Assembly (NCBI GenBank): GCA_964477265.1
Contig: CAYZDJ010000025.1
Span: 1 to 36,057, forward strand
Length of the DNA stretch: 36,057 bases
Reading direction: 5' to 3'
Source of the DNA: CAIVPM01 sp964477265
GTDB taxonomy: Bacteria; Bacteroidota; Bacteroidia; Chitinophagales; Chitinophagaceae
Shown: in pieces, positions 6,990 through 14,747 of the stretch
Layout: each line of letters starts with the position of its first letter
How positions within the stretch are numbered: position 1 is the first letter of the stretch
Translations under genes and position numbers: made by a program
Notes under the pieces: generated by a model
Databases searched by the model: none
The model's input: the letters and a program-made list of their open reading frames with translations, nothing else
What the model was told of the DNA's origin: nothing

Positions 6990-8098
6990 ATGAAAAAAAA
7001 TAAAATATTATTGCTGCTTATAATAGTAATGAGCAGCATAATGGGTTGCAAAAAAATAGCGATGTGCAAACCAATTTAAACAATAAGGAAAATCATTTTA
7101 AATCTGATCCCATTTCGGTAGCTAACCAATTGGCTAAAATTAATCGTGCGAAAGAGTTCTATAATAATACGATAGCAGGTAAAGTAAAAATAGAAACGAC
7201 TAATAACGACGGTACACCAGACTGGAATAAAGTTTTTTTAGCCTATATTCAAAGCAAAGGTGAAGCAGTAGTAATACCAATAGATTTTGGTGGAAGAGTG
7301 GAATATAAATATATATCGACAGGCGAAACTGCCGATGCTGAAAAAACTACAAAAATTTGGATGTATGAAATAAGCCCAGGAGTGTTTACCATAGATGAAG
7401 TAACAAACTATACCTTTAACGGGAAAGAATATTATATAATAGATAACCTAATAAACAATACCGAAAAAGCTGCTGTAGAAATAAACGGTATAGCCTATAA
7501 AGCAAATACAGAAAGGCATAATGAAACTGGTGTGTCTAGTGGCACAGGTGTTATAACAATGGTGCATTGCGATATTATAGGTACTTTTTTAAACACATAT
7601 AATAGTCAAGGGGTTTTAATTAACTCTATATTAATAAGCTCAAGAACGGTGTGCGAAATAACAGGGGTATTTTATAGTGACGAAAATGGTGGAACGGTTG
7701 GATTTGATCCTAAAGATGATAATATTGAAACTGACGTTAAAGCATTGAATTATGCTTGGGAAGTTGATAACTCTGTTTTTTATTATAATCTAAACTCAAG
7801 TGTACATTGGACAGTAAAAAGTTGGGAAAATTTTTTTGCTACATTAAATACTGATAAAACAAAATCAAGATTTACTAATGCAACACACACTAGATCAGGG
7901 GTTGGTGATTATTCATCAAATGCTGTTTTATCTTGGGTTCCACACACAGAATATCATAACATGCTTTCTACAACAGAAACAGAAGCATATTGTTTTGGAA
8001 CATTAACTAGAGATTTATCGGCCTTGGGTGGAGGGGCAGAAGTATTTAACCCTCAAAATAGTTGTACTTTTCATTTACAAACCATATTCCCACAATAA
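6990..8098 (+). CDS. Secreted lipoprotein of unknown function, frameshifted in a poly-A run
   Basis: An ATG at 6990 opens a clear lipoprotein signal (MKKNKILLLLIIVMSSIMGC, lipobox Cys at 20), but that frame stops after 29 codons. The long frame of 350 codons begins at a TTG at 7046, in the middle of the signal. The two frames meet at seven consecutive A bases (7050-7056). One additional A would join them into CKKNSDVQTN and give a 369-residue lipoprotein. So either this allele is inactive, the base count is a sequencing error, or expression uses slippage. The body (with IWMYEISPGVFTIDEVTNYT and EYYIIDNLINNTEKAAVEIN) matches no family I recognise and looks beta-rich. It ends 8 bases before a second lipoprotein gene. 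Confidence 0.6.
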
Positions 8099-8106
8099 GT
8101 ATTACT

Positions 8107-8829
8107 ATGAAATATTTATTTGCAATTATTCTACTAATATTTTTATTAAGTTGTAATACTACCAAAAAAATGCGAAAGGCTTATGGAGGTAAAGTATTAA
8201 TTGAATGGGATTTGGACAGTAATAATGTTATGCCAAGTATAGAAAGAAGCCCTTGTTCTAAACATTATTTTTTGTATAGGGATAGTTTTGTAGTAGATGC
8301 TGTTCAGGGTTTAAAAATTAAAACTGTATATAAAAAGTCAAGAACATCTATTTGTGATACAAGTGTATTTCAATTTGGCAATCTAAAAACAAATCAATAT
8401 TACAGATACAAAAATTTTGTTGATACAGCAAAAATGTTTTATCAGCTAAGCTATCCTGATTCTGCATACGAGGGATTCGTTTTTCAAGGAGATAAATTAA
8501 GCAAAATAAAAGATAAGTCTTTGCTAAGAGATTCTATTATCAATAATGTAAAATATAAGGTTTACGAAGAGAAATATGTTTATAAAGGCGATTCTATTTA
8601 CAGAAGAGCTTATTATAGTTTAAATTACAATTTGAATCCAATAACTTTTGGATACTATTTCGATTCTAATAATCAAATGTACTCACTTGTTCAAATAGAT
8701 GGCTACTACATTAAAACAGGGTATTTTACTAGAACTAGAATCAGTTTACTCAGAGACTATTTAACTCCAGAAGAAGAAAAAGTATTTGCAACTTGGGAAA
8801 AATATGCAAAAGAACATCCTGTGAAATGA
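8107..8829 (+). CDS. Lipoprotein of unknown function
   Basis: 240 residues from the ATG at 8107; an earlier in-frame TTG at 8062 overlaps the preceding gene and would bury the signal. The N-terminus MKYLFAIILLIFLLSCNTTK is a lipoprotein signal with the lipidated Cys at 16. The remainder is polar and Tyr/Lys-rich (YRYKNFVDTAKMFYQLSYPD, then SAYEGFVFQGDKL), without a motif I recognise. It starts 8 bases after the frameshifted lipoprotein gene and is probably its operon partner. The first copy of a palindromic repeat begins about 16 bases after its stop codon. Confidence 0.75.
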   Translation: MKYLFAIILLIFLLSCNTTKKMRKAYGGKVLIEWDLDSNNVMPSIERSPCSKHYFLYRDSFVVDAVQGLKIKTVYKKSRTSICDTSVFQFGNLKTNQYYRYKNFVDTAKMFYQLSYPDSAYEGFVFQGDKLSKIKDKSLLRDSIINNVKYKVYEEKYVYKGDSIYRRAYYSLNYNLNPITFGYYFDSNNQMYSLVQIDGYYIKTGYFTRTRISLLRDYLTPEEEKVFATWEKYAKEHPVK

Positions 8830-8844
8830 TGTTCCTTGGCATAT

Positions 8845-8978
8845 ATTGTTGGTAGGCGTTCCAGCCGTTGTTGGTCTTCGCTAAAATCTTCGCCAATGTT
8901 GTGTGTTTTCACCAACATTGAAAAATAAACATTGTTGGTGAAGAAAACACGGCAAAGCATATAAAAAACAAGCCATTT
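8845..8978. repeat. Palindromic MITE-like repeat, copy 1
   Basis: Starts with ATTGTTGGTAGGC and ends in a block AAAAAACAAGCCATTT that recurs exactly in copy 3. It contains a long imperfect hairpin, with GTGTTTTCACCAACATT around 8903-8919 pairing with ATTGTTGGTGAAGAAAACAC at 8931-8950. It is collinear with copy 3 (11041-11199) over more than 100 bases with few changes. Confidence 0.8.
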
Positions 8979-8982
8979 CCAT

Positions 8983-9112
8983 CCGTTGTTGGTCTTCGCT
9001 AAAATCTTTACCAATGTTGTGTGTTCTTCACCAACATTGAAAAAATAAAACATTGTTGGTCAAAAGACACAACAATGGCGAAGACCAACAAAGGCATTAT
9101 ATTTACCAACAG
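8983..9112. repeat. Palindromic MITE-like repeat, copy 2
   Basis: Outer arms GTTGGTCTTCGC (8988-8999) and GCGAAGACCAAC (9078-9089) are a perfect 12-bp inverted repeat. The inner arms (GTGTTCTTCACCAACATTG against CATTGTTGGTCAAAAGACAC) extend the pairing. The left half matches copy 1 (TTGGTCTTCGCTAAAATCTT is identical). The unit runs up to the start codon of the next gene, whose expression signals must therefore lie in or at the end of the repeat. Confidence 0.8.
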
Positions 9113-9114
9113 CT

Positions 9115-9861
9115 ATGCAAAATACAATGGCAAGTGATTTTTGGAATACATTTAATAATGTTAAGGCTAATTTAGCGATAACAAATCCAAGCTATACTGA
9201 CGAAGAACTATATGTTAATACACTTTACGCAGCAATATTTCAAGAGACACGTTCTTTTTTTACTGCAAATAGTACAATTCAGCCTATTTACACGACAAAA
9301 AATTATGACCCAACTTATTATTCCCCTTTCAATTTTGCAACGCAAGCATGGCTGCCTAAAAATAATGTACTTCTCACAAATTTTTTTATTCCTTGGAAAG
9401 ATGGGATGAATTGTATAGTTAACTGTCAGAACATGTTAAACCAAATGGGTTATGATTTTTCAAGTTGGCAGGCAGTAGCATCAAATGGTATGAAGCAATC
9501 ATTTAATACTTGCTATAAGGGTGTTGATAATAAAGCATATCCCGATGATAACGAGACGTTAATGGCAATAAATTATTTAGTAACGAAAATACAACAAGGA
9601 ATTCCAGTACTTGCTGGTGTAGATTATAAGCCTGGTTCGGCTAACCCAGATGGTTTAACGGATCATTGGATATTAATATCGGGTATGGGCTCTGATTCAG
9701 AAGGTCCTTTTTTTACATATATTGAAAGTGGTAGTAAAACAGTGGATGGAGGTTATAATACAACTATAAACAGGATAAGATATATATCTGGCGAGGGCTT
9801 GGTCAAATCATATAATCACAATGAAAAAATAATACAAATACGAAGAACTAAACAATTATAA
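9115..9861 (+). CDS. Predicted papain-like cysteine peptidase domain protein
   Basis: 248 residues with no signal peptide. The central and C-terminal part has the order expected of a papain-fold (C39/BtrH-like) enzyme: a Cys in KDGMNCIVNCQNMLNQMGY (C100, alternative C104), then GIPVLAGVDYKPGSANPDGL followed by TDHWILISGMG (H184), then an acidic or amide residue in FFTYIESGS. The catalytic assignment is by pattern only; substrate and true family are unknown. The N-terminal 90 residues are unrecognised. The gene begins 3 bases after a palindromic repeat and is followed after 3 bases by an exported protein gene, so the two form a tight pair. A peptidase, amidase or transglutaminase-like effector with a neighbour that restrains it is possible but unproven. 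The reading frame stays open a further 22 codons upstream without an ATG, so a lost N-terminus cannot be excluded. Confidence 0.65.
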   Translation: MQNTMASDFWNTFNNVKANLAITNPSYTDEELYVNTLYAAIFQETRSFFTANSTIQPIYTTKNYDPTYYSPFNFATQAWLPKNNVLLTNFFIPWKDGMNCIVNCQNMLNQMGYDFSSWQAVASNGMKQSFNTCYKGVDNKAYPDDNETLMAINYLVTKIQQGIPVLAGVDYKPGSANPDGLTDHWILISGMGSDSEGPFFTYIESGSKTVDGGYNTTINRIRYISGEGLVKSYNHNEKIIQIRRTKQL

Positions 9862-9864
9862 TTT

Positions 9865-11037
9865 ATGAAATATTTAATAATTATTTTTTTTACTTTAATA
9901 GTTCAAAATTGTTTCTCAAAGGATACAACCTCTCTCAAAAATAATATTGGACAAATTGCCTATATACATCCTACCTTAAACAAGAATTTGTTAGATTCAT
10001 TAATTCATAATAAAATGATGATGTTAGAAAATGGCGAGAAATTAATTAAGTATGTAATAGGCGAAACGGAAACAAGTACAAACCAATTTTTGATAGCAAA
10101 CGAGTGGATCGAAATTAAATATTTTAATCAAAAATATTTTGCATATAAACCCTGTAACATGCAAAATCAATACAGAATTAAAATTAAAGATTCTACATTT
10201 AATTTTTTTGGTTATTATGATTTTTATACTCCCCAAATAAAATCATTTTATAGCCCTGATGCTAATACATTTTCGTTTAATTTGATATCCAAAAACTATT
10301 CAGATAGAATAATAACTTTTCATATTATTGATAAGTCTTTAAATATTGCTGTTGTGGAAGAAAAAGTTGATAATATGATTTTTTATAAATTAATGATAAG
10401 TGTACATAAGGTTAAGCAATTACCCATTGTAGAAAGTGTTTGTGATGGTAGTAATATGGAATTTAGTTTTGAAGAACCTAATTATAAAAAACTTATAAAA
10501 GGATTGCCTATCAATAAAAATACTACTTACACAAACGCAAAAAATGTTGCACTACAATTTTTAAAATGGTTTTATTTTGAAAGAAACAAAAGCATGCAAT
10601 TTGATTTTATCATAGGTGGTGATACATTAAACAAAGTTTATCGTGTAAATTTTGATGAAGCAAACAAATATATTGCATACAGCAAAAGTTGTAAACAATT
10701 ATCAACTTATTTTTTTACCTCATTGAAAAGGTATTTCAAGATAATTGATAATAGTTTTATAAAACACCCACAGTTTAATTTTATTCCAAATGGATTTGAA
10801 ACAGATTTAATTATTAAAAATCAGGATGATTTTGGTATACGGAGTAATATAAATAGACTAAGCATTACTGGAATAAAACGGATTAATAGCAATAAAATTA
10901 ATCTTACTCTTGCTTTTGATAAATATAGCAAAATAAAGTTTTTATTAAGCAAAGTGAAAAGTAGCTGGAAAATTGATACTGTTAATGGCGACTTTCCTAA
11001 AAAAATCAGTTTGCCGTATTTACCACCTCAAAAATAA
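9865..11037 (+). CDS. Exported protein of unknown function paired with the papain-like protein
   Basis: 390 residues with an N-terminal signal peptide (MKYLIIIFFTLIVQNCFSKD, probable cleavage after about residue 18; VQNC is a poor lipobox). The mature part is Lys/Asn/Ile-rich. A C-terminal segment from about 220 (ATG-like context NAKNVALQFLKWFYFER to INLTLAFDKYSKIKFLL) has the look of a DUF3828/NTF2-like fold, but I am not sure of it. It starts 3 bases after the papain-like gene, so the two are very probably one operon. The third palindromic repeat begins 3 bases after its stop, so repeats bracket the two-gene unit. Base composition is more AT-rich than in the housekeeping genes nearby. Confidence 0.65.
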   Translation: MKYLIIIFFTLIVQNCFSKDTTSLKNNIGQIAYIHPTLNKNLLDSLIHNKMMMLENGEKLIKYVIGETETSTNQFLIANEWIEIKYFNQKYFAYKPCNMQNQYRIKIKDSTFNFFGYYDFYTPQIKSFYSPDANTFSFNLISKNYSDRIITFHIIDKSLNIAVVEEKVDNMIFYKLMISVHKVKQLPIVESVCDGSNMEFSFEEPNYKKLIKGLPINKNTTYTNAKNVALQFLKWFYFERNKSMQFDFIIGGDTLNKVYRVNFDEANKYIAYSKSCKQLSTYFFTSLKRYFKIIDNSFIKHPQFNFIPNGFETDLIIKNQDDFGIRSNINRLSITGIKRINSNKINLTLAFDKYSKIKFLLSKVKSSWKIDTVNGDFPKKISLPYLPPQK

Positions 11038-11040
11038 TTT

Positions 11041-11199
11041 CAGCCATTGTTGGTAGGCTGTGCCATACCAACAACGTTTTTTTGCCCAGTTGGTCTTCAT
11101 TTCCATCTTCGCCAATGTTGTGTGTTTTCACCAACATTGAAAAATAAGATATTGTTGGTGAAGAAAACACAGCAAAGTATATAAAAAACAAGCCATTTT
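11041..11199. repeat. Palindromic MITE-like repeat, copy 3
   Basis: Homologous to copy 1. It shares ATTGTTGGTAGGC, then CTTCGCCAATGTTGTGTG, then TTTTCACCAACATTG, then ATATAAAAAACAAGCCATTT. It begins directly after the exported-protein gene. It differs from copy 1 mainly in the left third, where TACCAACAACG forms an additional inverted repeat with GTTGGTA. Confidence 0.8.
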
Positions 11200-11458
11200 G
11201 TCGCAAAAAGCAACTATAAACTCAAAATTTATGTACAAATGACCTTCTATGTGCTTCATTTAAGCTACTAACAGCTTCTAATGGGTTTCTTTCGGTTTCT
11301 TTTTTATTGCATTGCATTTCAATTTATGTGCTGTTTATTTCATTTCAATTACAGCTCATTTCGCTTCAATTTATGCCACCTTTTTTTATGATAATTTTTA
11401 GTTTTTCAATGCAAAATTTTACTTTACACTATTATTTAATCTATAAAAACAATTTTTT
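11200..11458. other. Intergenic region with short TTTCAATT repeats
   Basis: No gene is seen. Three related short units (ATTTCAATTTATG, ATTTCAATTACAG, GCTTCAATTTATG) occur at about 11316-11376, spaced by about 20-30 bases. They may be degenerate repeats or binding sites upstream of the next gene. Confidence 0.4.
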
Positions 11459-12142
11459 ATGTCAAAAAACGAATTAATTAGAGACTACACTATTGGCGAT
11501 GATGAAGTATGGCAACAAGCCGATTCACTTGTGCAATCAATGCAAAGAGATGCTACTGACTTTGCTGCACGAATGGTAGATGCAACACGAATAGCCGAAA
11601 TAACAACTTTATCTACCCAATTTAAAAACCTACCCACCGACCCCGAATTATTGGGCATTATTAGTACTGCCACCGAAATTAAAGATGCAACAGCCTTGCA
11701 ATTAAGGCAAAAAATAAGCAGTGTACGCAATATGGCAGAAACCAAATTTGGAAACAATGGTAAATTTAGAACTTTTGATTTTGGCGAATTAAGCAGGCTG
11801 CCCGATAGCGATTTATATCGCACAGCAAAAAGAGTAGTAAGGGTGGGCACAAGTTTTTTAGCAGACCTTGCCAGCGAGGGTTTAACAGCAGCTATGCTTA
11901 CACAAATAACCACACTTGCCACCACTTTAGATACTAATATAGACACCATGGAAGCAGCAGTTGAAAACAGAGATATTAAAACACAAGAACGTGTAACAGT
12001 TGGCAATAGCTTGTGGGCTGCAATGGTAAAATATGCCAATGTGGGCAAAAGCTTATACGAATTTACAGATGAAGCAAAGTATAACGATTATGTATTAACA
12101 CCAAGTGCTGCACCCACACCACCAGCTACACCTAATCCATAA
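11459..12142 (+). CDS. Helical protein of unknown function
   Basis: 227 residues with no signal peptide or membrane segment. It is rich in Ala, Thr and charged residues with long predicted helices (DDEVWQQADSLVQSMQRDAT, then DFAARMVDATRIAEIT, and TTLATTLDTNIDTMEAAVEN). It ends in a Pro/Thr/Ala tail (APTPPATPNP). I do not recognise the family. The composition and amphipathic helices suggest a soluble helical bundle. The ATG follows a T-run and is the first in frame. A strong terminator lies 22 bases after the stop. It is monocistronic and convergent with the OsmC-like gene. Confidence 0.8.
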   Translation: MSKNELIRDYTIGDDEVWQQADSLVQSMQRDATDFAARMVDATRIAEITTLSTQFKNLPTDPELLGIISTATEIKDATALQLRQKISSVRNMAETKFGNNGKFRTFDFGELSRLPDSDLYRTAKRVVRVGTSFLADLASEGLTAAMLTQITTLATTLDTNIDTMEAAVENRDIKTQERVTVGNSLWAAMVKYANVGKSLYEFTDEAKYNDYVLTPSAAPTPPATPNP

Positions 12143-12164
12143 ATTTTTCTTTTTCATACATGTA

Positions 12165-12195
12165 CCTTGCTGGCACTTTGCAGCAAGGTTTTTTT
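12165..12195 (+). terminator. Rho-independent terminator
   Basis: CCTTGCTG (12165-12172) pairs with CAGCAAGG (12181-12188) and is followed by seven T bases. It ends the helical-protein transcript. Confidence 0.85.
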
Positions 12196-12240
12196 ATGTA
12201 GGCAAAATGTTGGTGGGGAAAATTATCTTATAAGTATTTT

Positions 12241-12265
12241 CTGTGCTATCCGTGTTATCGGTGAG
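12241..12265. repeat. Short interspersed repeat, second copy
   Basis: CTGTGCTATCCGTGTTATCG then GTGAG. It is the reverse-complement counterpart of the element at 6402-6434. It lies in the gap before the OsmC-like gene's 3' end. Confidence 0.45.
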
Positions 12266-12276
12266 CAAAACTAATT

Positions 12277-12687
12277 TTAACTCCAGTTAAAATTCACGTC
12301 AATTTTTATATCTGGGTGCAGGCTTTTTTCAACAGGGCAACTACGTGCAATTCTTTCCAATTGTTCTTTTTGCTGTGGTGTAGCTATAAAATTATTGGTA
12401 AAATGAAACGCAACTTTTATTTCAACAACCCTGCGTGGTGCGTCAGTGCTCATAACTTTTGTAACATCAATTTTGGTATTGTCAAAATTCAAATTCATGT
12501 CTGCAGCACGAATTGCCATTGTTGTAATCATGCAACTACCAAGGCTTGTAGCCAATAAATCGGTAGGAGAGAAGCGTTCTCCTTTTCCTTTATTATCTGT
12601 TGGTGCATCGTTTTCTATAACAGTTCCACTTTGCAAGTGCATAAGTTCTGTTCTTAAATTTCCTATGTAAGTAATTGCAGATGTCAT
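12277..12687 (-). CDS. OsmC/Ohr family protein
   Basis: 136 residues, normal for the family. It has the two cysteines of the OsmC fold: C52 in FSPTDLLATSLGSCMITTMA and C117 in ARSCPVEKSLHPDI. Members are cytoplasmic dimers that reduce organic hydroperoxides with these two cysteines, and the YhfA-like branch has an undefined role. The sequence around the first cysteine (PTDLLATSLGSC) is typical of the general OsmC group rather than Ohr. Single gene, divergent from the following GTG-started gene. Confidence 0.93.
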   Translation of the reverse strand: MTSAITYIGNLRTELMHLQSGTVIENDAPTDNKGKGERFSPTDLLATSLGSCMITTMAIRAADMNLNFDNTKIDVTKVMSTDAPRRVVEIKVAFHFTNNFIATPQQKEQLERIARSCPVEKSLHPDIKIDVNFNWS

Positions 12688-12702
12688 ATTGTTTTATTTT
12701 TG
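12673..12702 (+). promoter_or_regulatory. Candidate promoter for the outer-membrane-type protein at 12733
   Basis: TATTTTTG at 12695-12702 exactly fits the Bacteroidota -7 box TAnnTTTG. ATTG at 12673-12676 is 18 bases upstream and resembles the -33 TTTG. Transcription would start near 12708, leaving a leader of about 25 bases. Confidence 0.45.
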
Positions 12703-12732
12703 CCATAAATTTACATCTCAAAATTATTTATA

Positions 12733-13548
12733 GTGAAGAAATTTTTTTTCTATAGCTTATTTTTTATTCCATCAATATTATTTGCACAAGCACCATTTCC
12801 AAAGGAAACAAGAAAAGAAAAGCAGGCAAAAGCTGATGAAAAAGTAAAGAAATTGCAACGAGATGCCGAAGCCGGAGCCATTATTTTTAACAAGCAAACA
12901 GCCATTAATATTAATTTTAATACAGATGGTTATTGTTTTGGATATGAAAAAGGAAAATATAAATCAATTACAAGTACCAACTTGTGGTGGTTAAATTTTG
13001 GAGAAAGGAAAAGCACAAAGGAAGAAAAATTAACTGCACTTTTTACAAATGGTGCACAGGCTGGCAATCCCTATGTTTATGGCAAGCAAAATAATTTTTA
13101 CTATTTAAAAGTTGGCTTTGGTAAGCAAAAGTTATTGGGTGGAAAAAACTTTACCAATGGCGTGGCAGTGCAAGGCATTTATGGTGGAGGACTAACATTG
13201 GGCATGTTAAAGCCATATTATCTTGAAGTTGCAAAACCAGGCTCAACATCTAATGAAACAGAACTGATTCGCTATAATGATACTGACACAAGGTTTTTAG
13301 ATCCAGCATCAATTTATGGTTCTGCACCATTTGGTAAAGGCTTTGGCGAAATGAAATTTGTGCCAGGTGCTTTTGTAAAAGGAGGCTTTAGGTTCGATTA
13401 TGGCAGATTTAATGATATGGTTTCGGCATTGGAGGTTGGTATAACAGCAGAGTTTTATAGCCAGAAAATGCCTATTATGATTTTGTCTAAAGAGAAAAAT
13501 TTCTTCATCAGTGGATATGTTTCATTAATTTTTGGCAGTAGAAGATAA
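12733..13548 (+). CDS. Exported, probable outer-membrane beta-barrel protein of unknown function
   Basis: 271 residues from a GTG start. GTG is chosen because it begins a clean signal peptide (MKKFFFYSLFFIPSILFAQA, cleavage after about 19). A charged linker (residues 22-48, Lys/Glu-rich) follows. The remainder has alternating aromatic and glycine-rich strands (NNFYYLKVGFGKQKLLGGKN, then GVAVQGIYGGGLTLGMLKPY), ending in YVSLIFGSRR, typical of small outer-membrane barrels. It resembles uncharacterised proteins common in Bacteroidota, but I cannot name a family. It is followed by lipA about 100 bases downstream on the same strand. Confidence 0.8.
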   Translation: MKKFFFYSLFFIPSILFAQAPFPKETRKEKQAKADEKVKKLQRDAEAGAIIFNKQTAININFNTDGYCFGYEKGKYKSITSTNLWWLNFGERKSTKEEKLTALFTNGAQAGNPYVYGKQNNFYYLKVGFGKQKLLGGKNFTNGVAVQGIYGGGLTLGMLKPYYLEVAKPGSTSNETELIRYNDTDTRFLDPASIYGSAPFGKGFGEMKFVPGAFVKGGFRFDYGRFNDMVSALEVGITAEFYSQKMPIMILSKEKNFFISGYVSLIFGSRR

Positions 13549-13652
13549 TGTGATACTGATGAGTTATGTTTAGTAAATAATAAATAAAAATACAATTATA
13601 TTAATTGCGTATTTAGCTGACAATTAATAATAAATAATTAATAATTAAAATA

Positions 13653-14579
13653 GTGCAAGAGTTACCAATAGTTTCAAATATACCAGAAGATACAAGAGTT
13701 AAAAAACCGAACTGGTTGCGTGTAAAACTGCCAATTGGAGAAAGTTATAAGCATGTTCGTGGGTTGGTTGATACACATAAACTACATACTATTTGTGAAA
13801 GTGGCAATTGCCCCAATATGGGAGAATGCTGGGGCGAAGGAACAGCAACTTTTATGATTTTGGGCAATGTTTGCACACGAAGCTGCAGGTTTTGTGCAGT
13901 AGCTACAGGCAGACCAGATGCAATTGACTGGAATGAACCACAACGTGTTGCAGAAGCTATTCATTTAATGAGGGTTAAGCATGCAGTTGTAACCAGCGTT
14001 GACAGAGATGAACAACCTGATGGTGGCAGCACAATTTGGTACAATACCATAAAAGCCATTAAATCGTTAAATCCAGATACAACGCTTGAAACTTTAATTC
14101 CTGACTTTAGGGGAATTGATGAGCAAATTCAAAGAGTTGTAGAAGCTGCACCTGAAGTTGTGAGCCACAATATGGAAACTGTAGAGCGAATCACAAAAAA
14201 AGTTCGTGTACAGGCAAAATACCATCGAAGCTTATATGTTTTAGAATATTTAAAGCAAGGTGGCATGAGAACTAAAACTGGAATAATGCTTGGCATTGGC
14301 GAAACCAAAGATGAAGTTGTAGAAACTATGAAACATCTTGTAAATGTTGGTTGCGATGTTTTAACACTTGGGCAATATTTACAACCAACGCCAAAACATT
14401 TACCTGTTCAAAGATTTGTGCATCCAGATGAATTTAATGAATTGAAGGAAATTGGCTACAATTTAGGATTTGATTATGTTGAATCTGGACCTTTGGTTCG
14501 TAGCAGTTACCACAGCGAAAAACATGTGATTGCTGGTTATGGCAGAAATAAATGGCTTGCTGAGAAATCTCTGGTTTAA
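13653..14579 (+). CDS. lipA: Lipoyl synthase
   Basis: 308 residues from a GTG start, giving MQELPIVSNIPEDTRVKKPN. It inserts two sulfurs into protein-bound octanoyl groups to make the lipoyl cofactor of 2-oxoacid dehydrogenases and the glycine cleavage system. Both 4Fe-4S clusters are visible: the auxiliary cluster CESGNCPNMGEC (C48, C53, C59) and the radical-SAM CTRSCRFC (C74, C78, C81). The C-terminal RSSYHSEK (283-290) supplies the conserved Arg-Ser-Ser-Tyr of the auxiliary cluster. Length and motif order match the family throughout. No octanoyltransferase gene (lipB) is adjacent in the window. Confidence 0.97.
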   Translation: MQELPIVSNIPEDTRVKKPNWLRVKLPIGESYKHVRGLVDTHKLHTICESGNCPNMGECWGEGTATFMILGNVCTRSCRFCAVATGRPDAIDWNEPQRVAEAIHLMRVKHAVVTSVDRDEQPDGGSTIWYNTIKAIKSLNPDTTLETLIPDFRGIDEQIQRVVEAAPEVVSHNMETVERITKKVRVQAKYHRSLYVLEYLKQGGMRTKTGIMLGIGETKDEVVETMKHLVNVGCDVLTLGQYLQPTPKHLPVQRFVHPDEFNELKEIGYNLGFDYVESGPLVRSSYHSEKHVIAGYGRNKWLAEKSLV

Positions 14580-14603
14580 TTTAAACTTTATATTGATTTT
14601 TTA

Positions 14604-14638
14604 AATGAGTAAAACTTAATTGAGTTTTACTCATTTTT
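14604..14638 (+). terminator. Terminator after lipA
   Basis: AATGAGTAAAACT (14604-14616) pairs with AGTTTTACTCATT (14623-14635), and the following bases are T-rich. It lies 25 bases after the lipA stop. Confidence 0.75.
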
Positions 14639-14747
14639 GTTTGTACTTTATATGCAATTATTTAGCAGCATATTACAGTCTTTAAAACTTTATATTTTAT
14701 CTTATAATTAATATTATGTTAAGTAATGTATTAAAAAATATAGATAA

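Noticed and set aside
8757..9053. 98-codon minus-strand frame through repeat copies 1 and 2
   Set aside because: It is formed by the palindromic repeat itself; the same peptide (SMLVKTHNIGED) reappears in the frame through copy 3. Repetition of DNA explains it better than a gene.
8845..9112. CRISPR array
   Set aside because: The repeated units are palindromic, about 100 bases long and unevenly spaced, with no short regular repeats separated by unique spacers and no cas genes.
11006..11206. 66-codon minus-strand frame through repeat copy 3
   Set aside because: Same repeat-derived peptide, overlapping the 3' end of the exported-protein gene; no start context.
11485..12048. 187-codon minus-strand frame antisense to the helical protein gene
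   Set aside because: Shadow frame; the plus-strand protein has a sensible start, a terminator and a normal composition.
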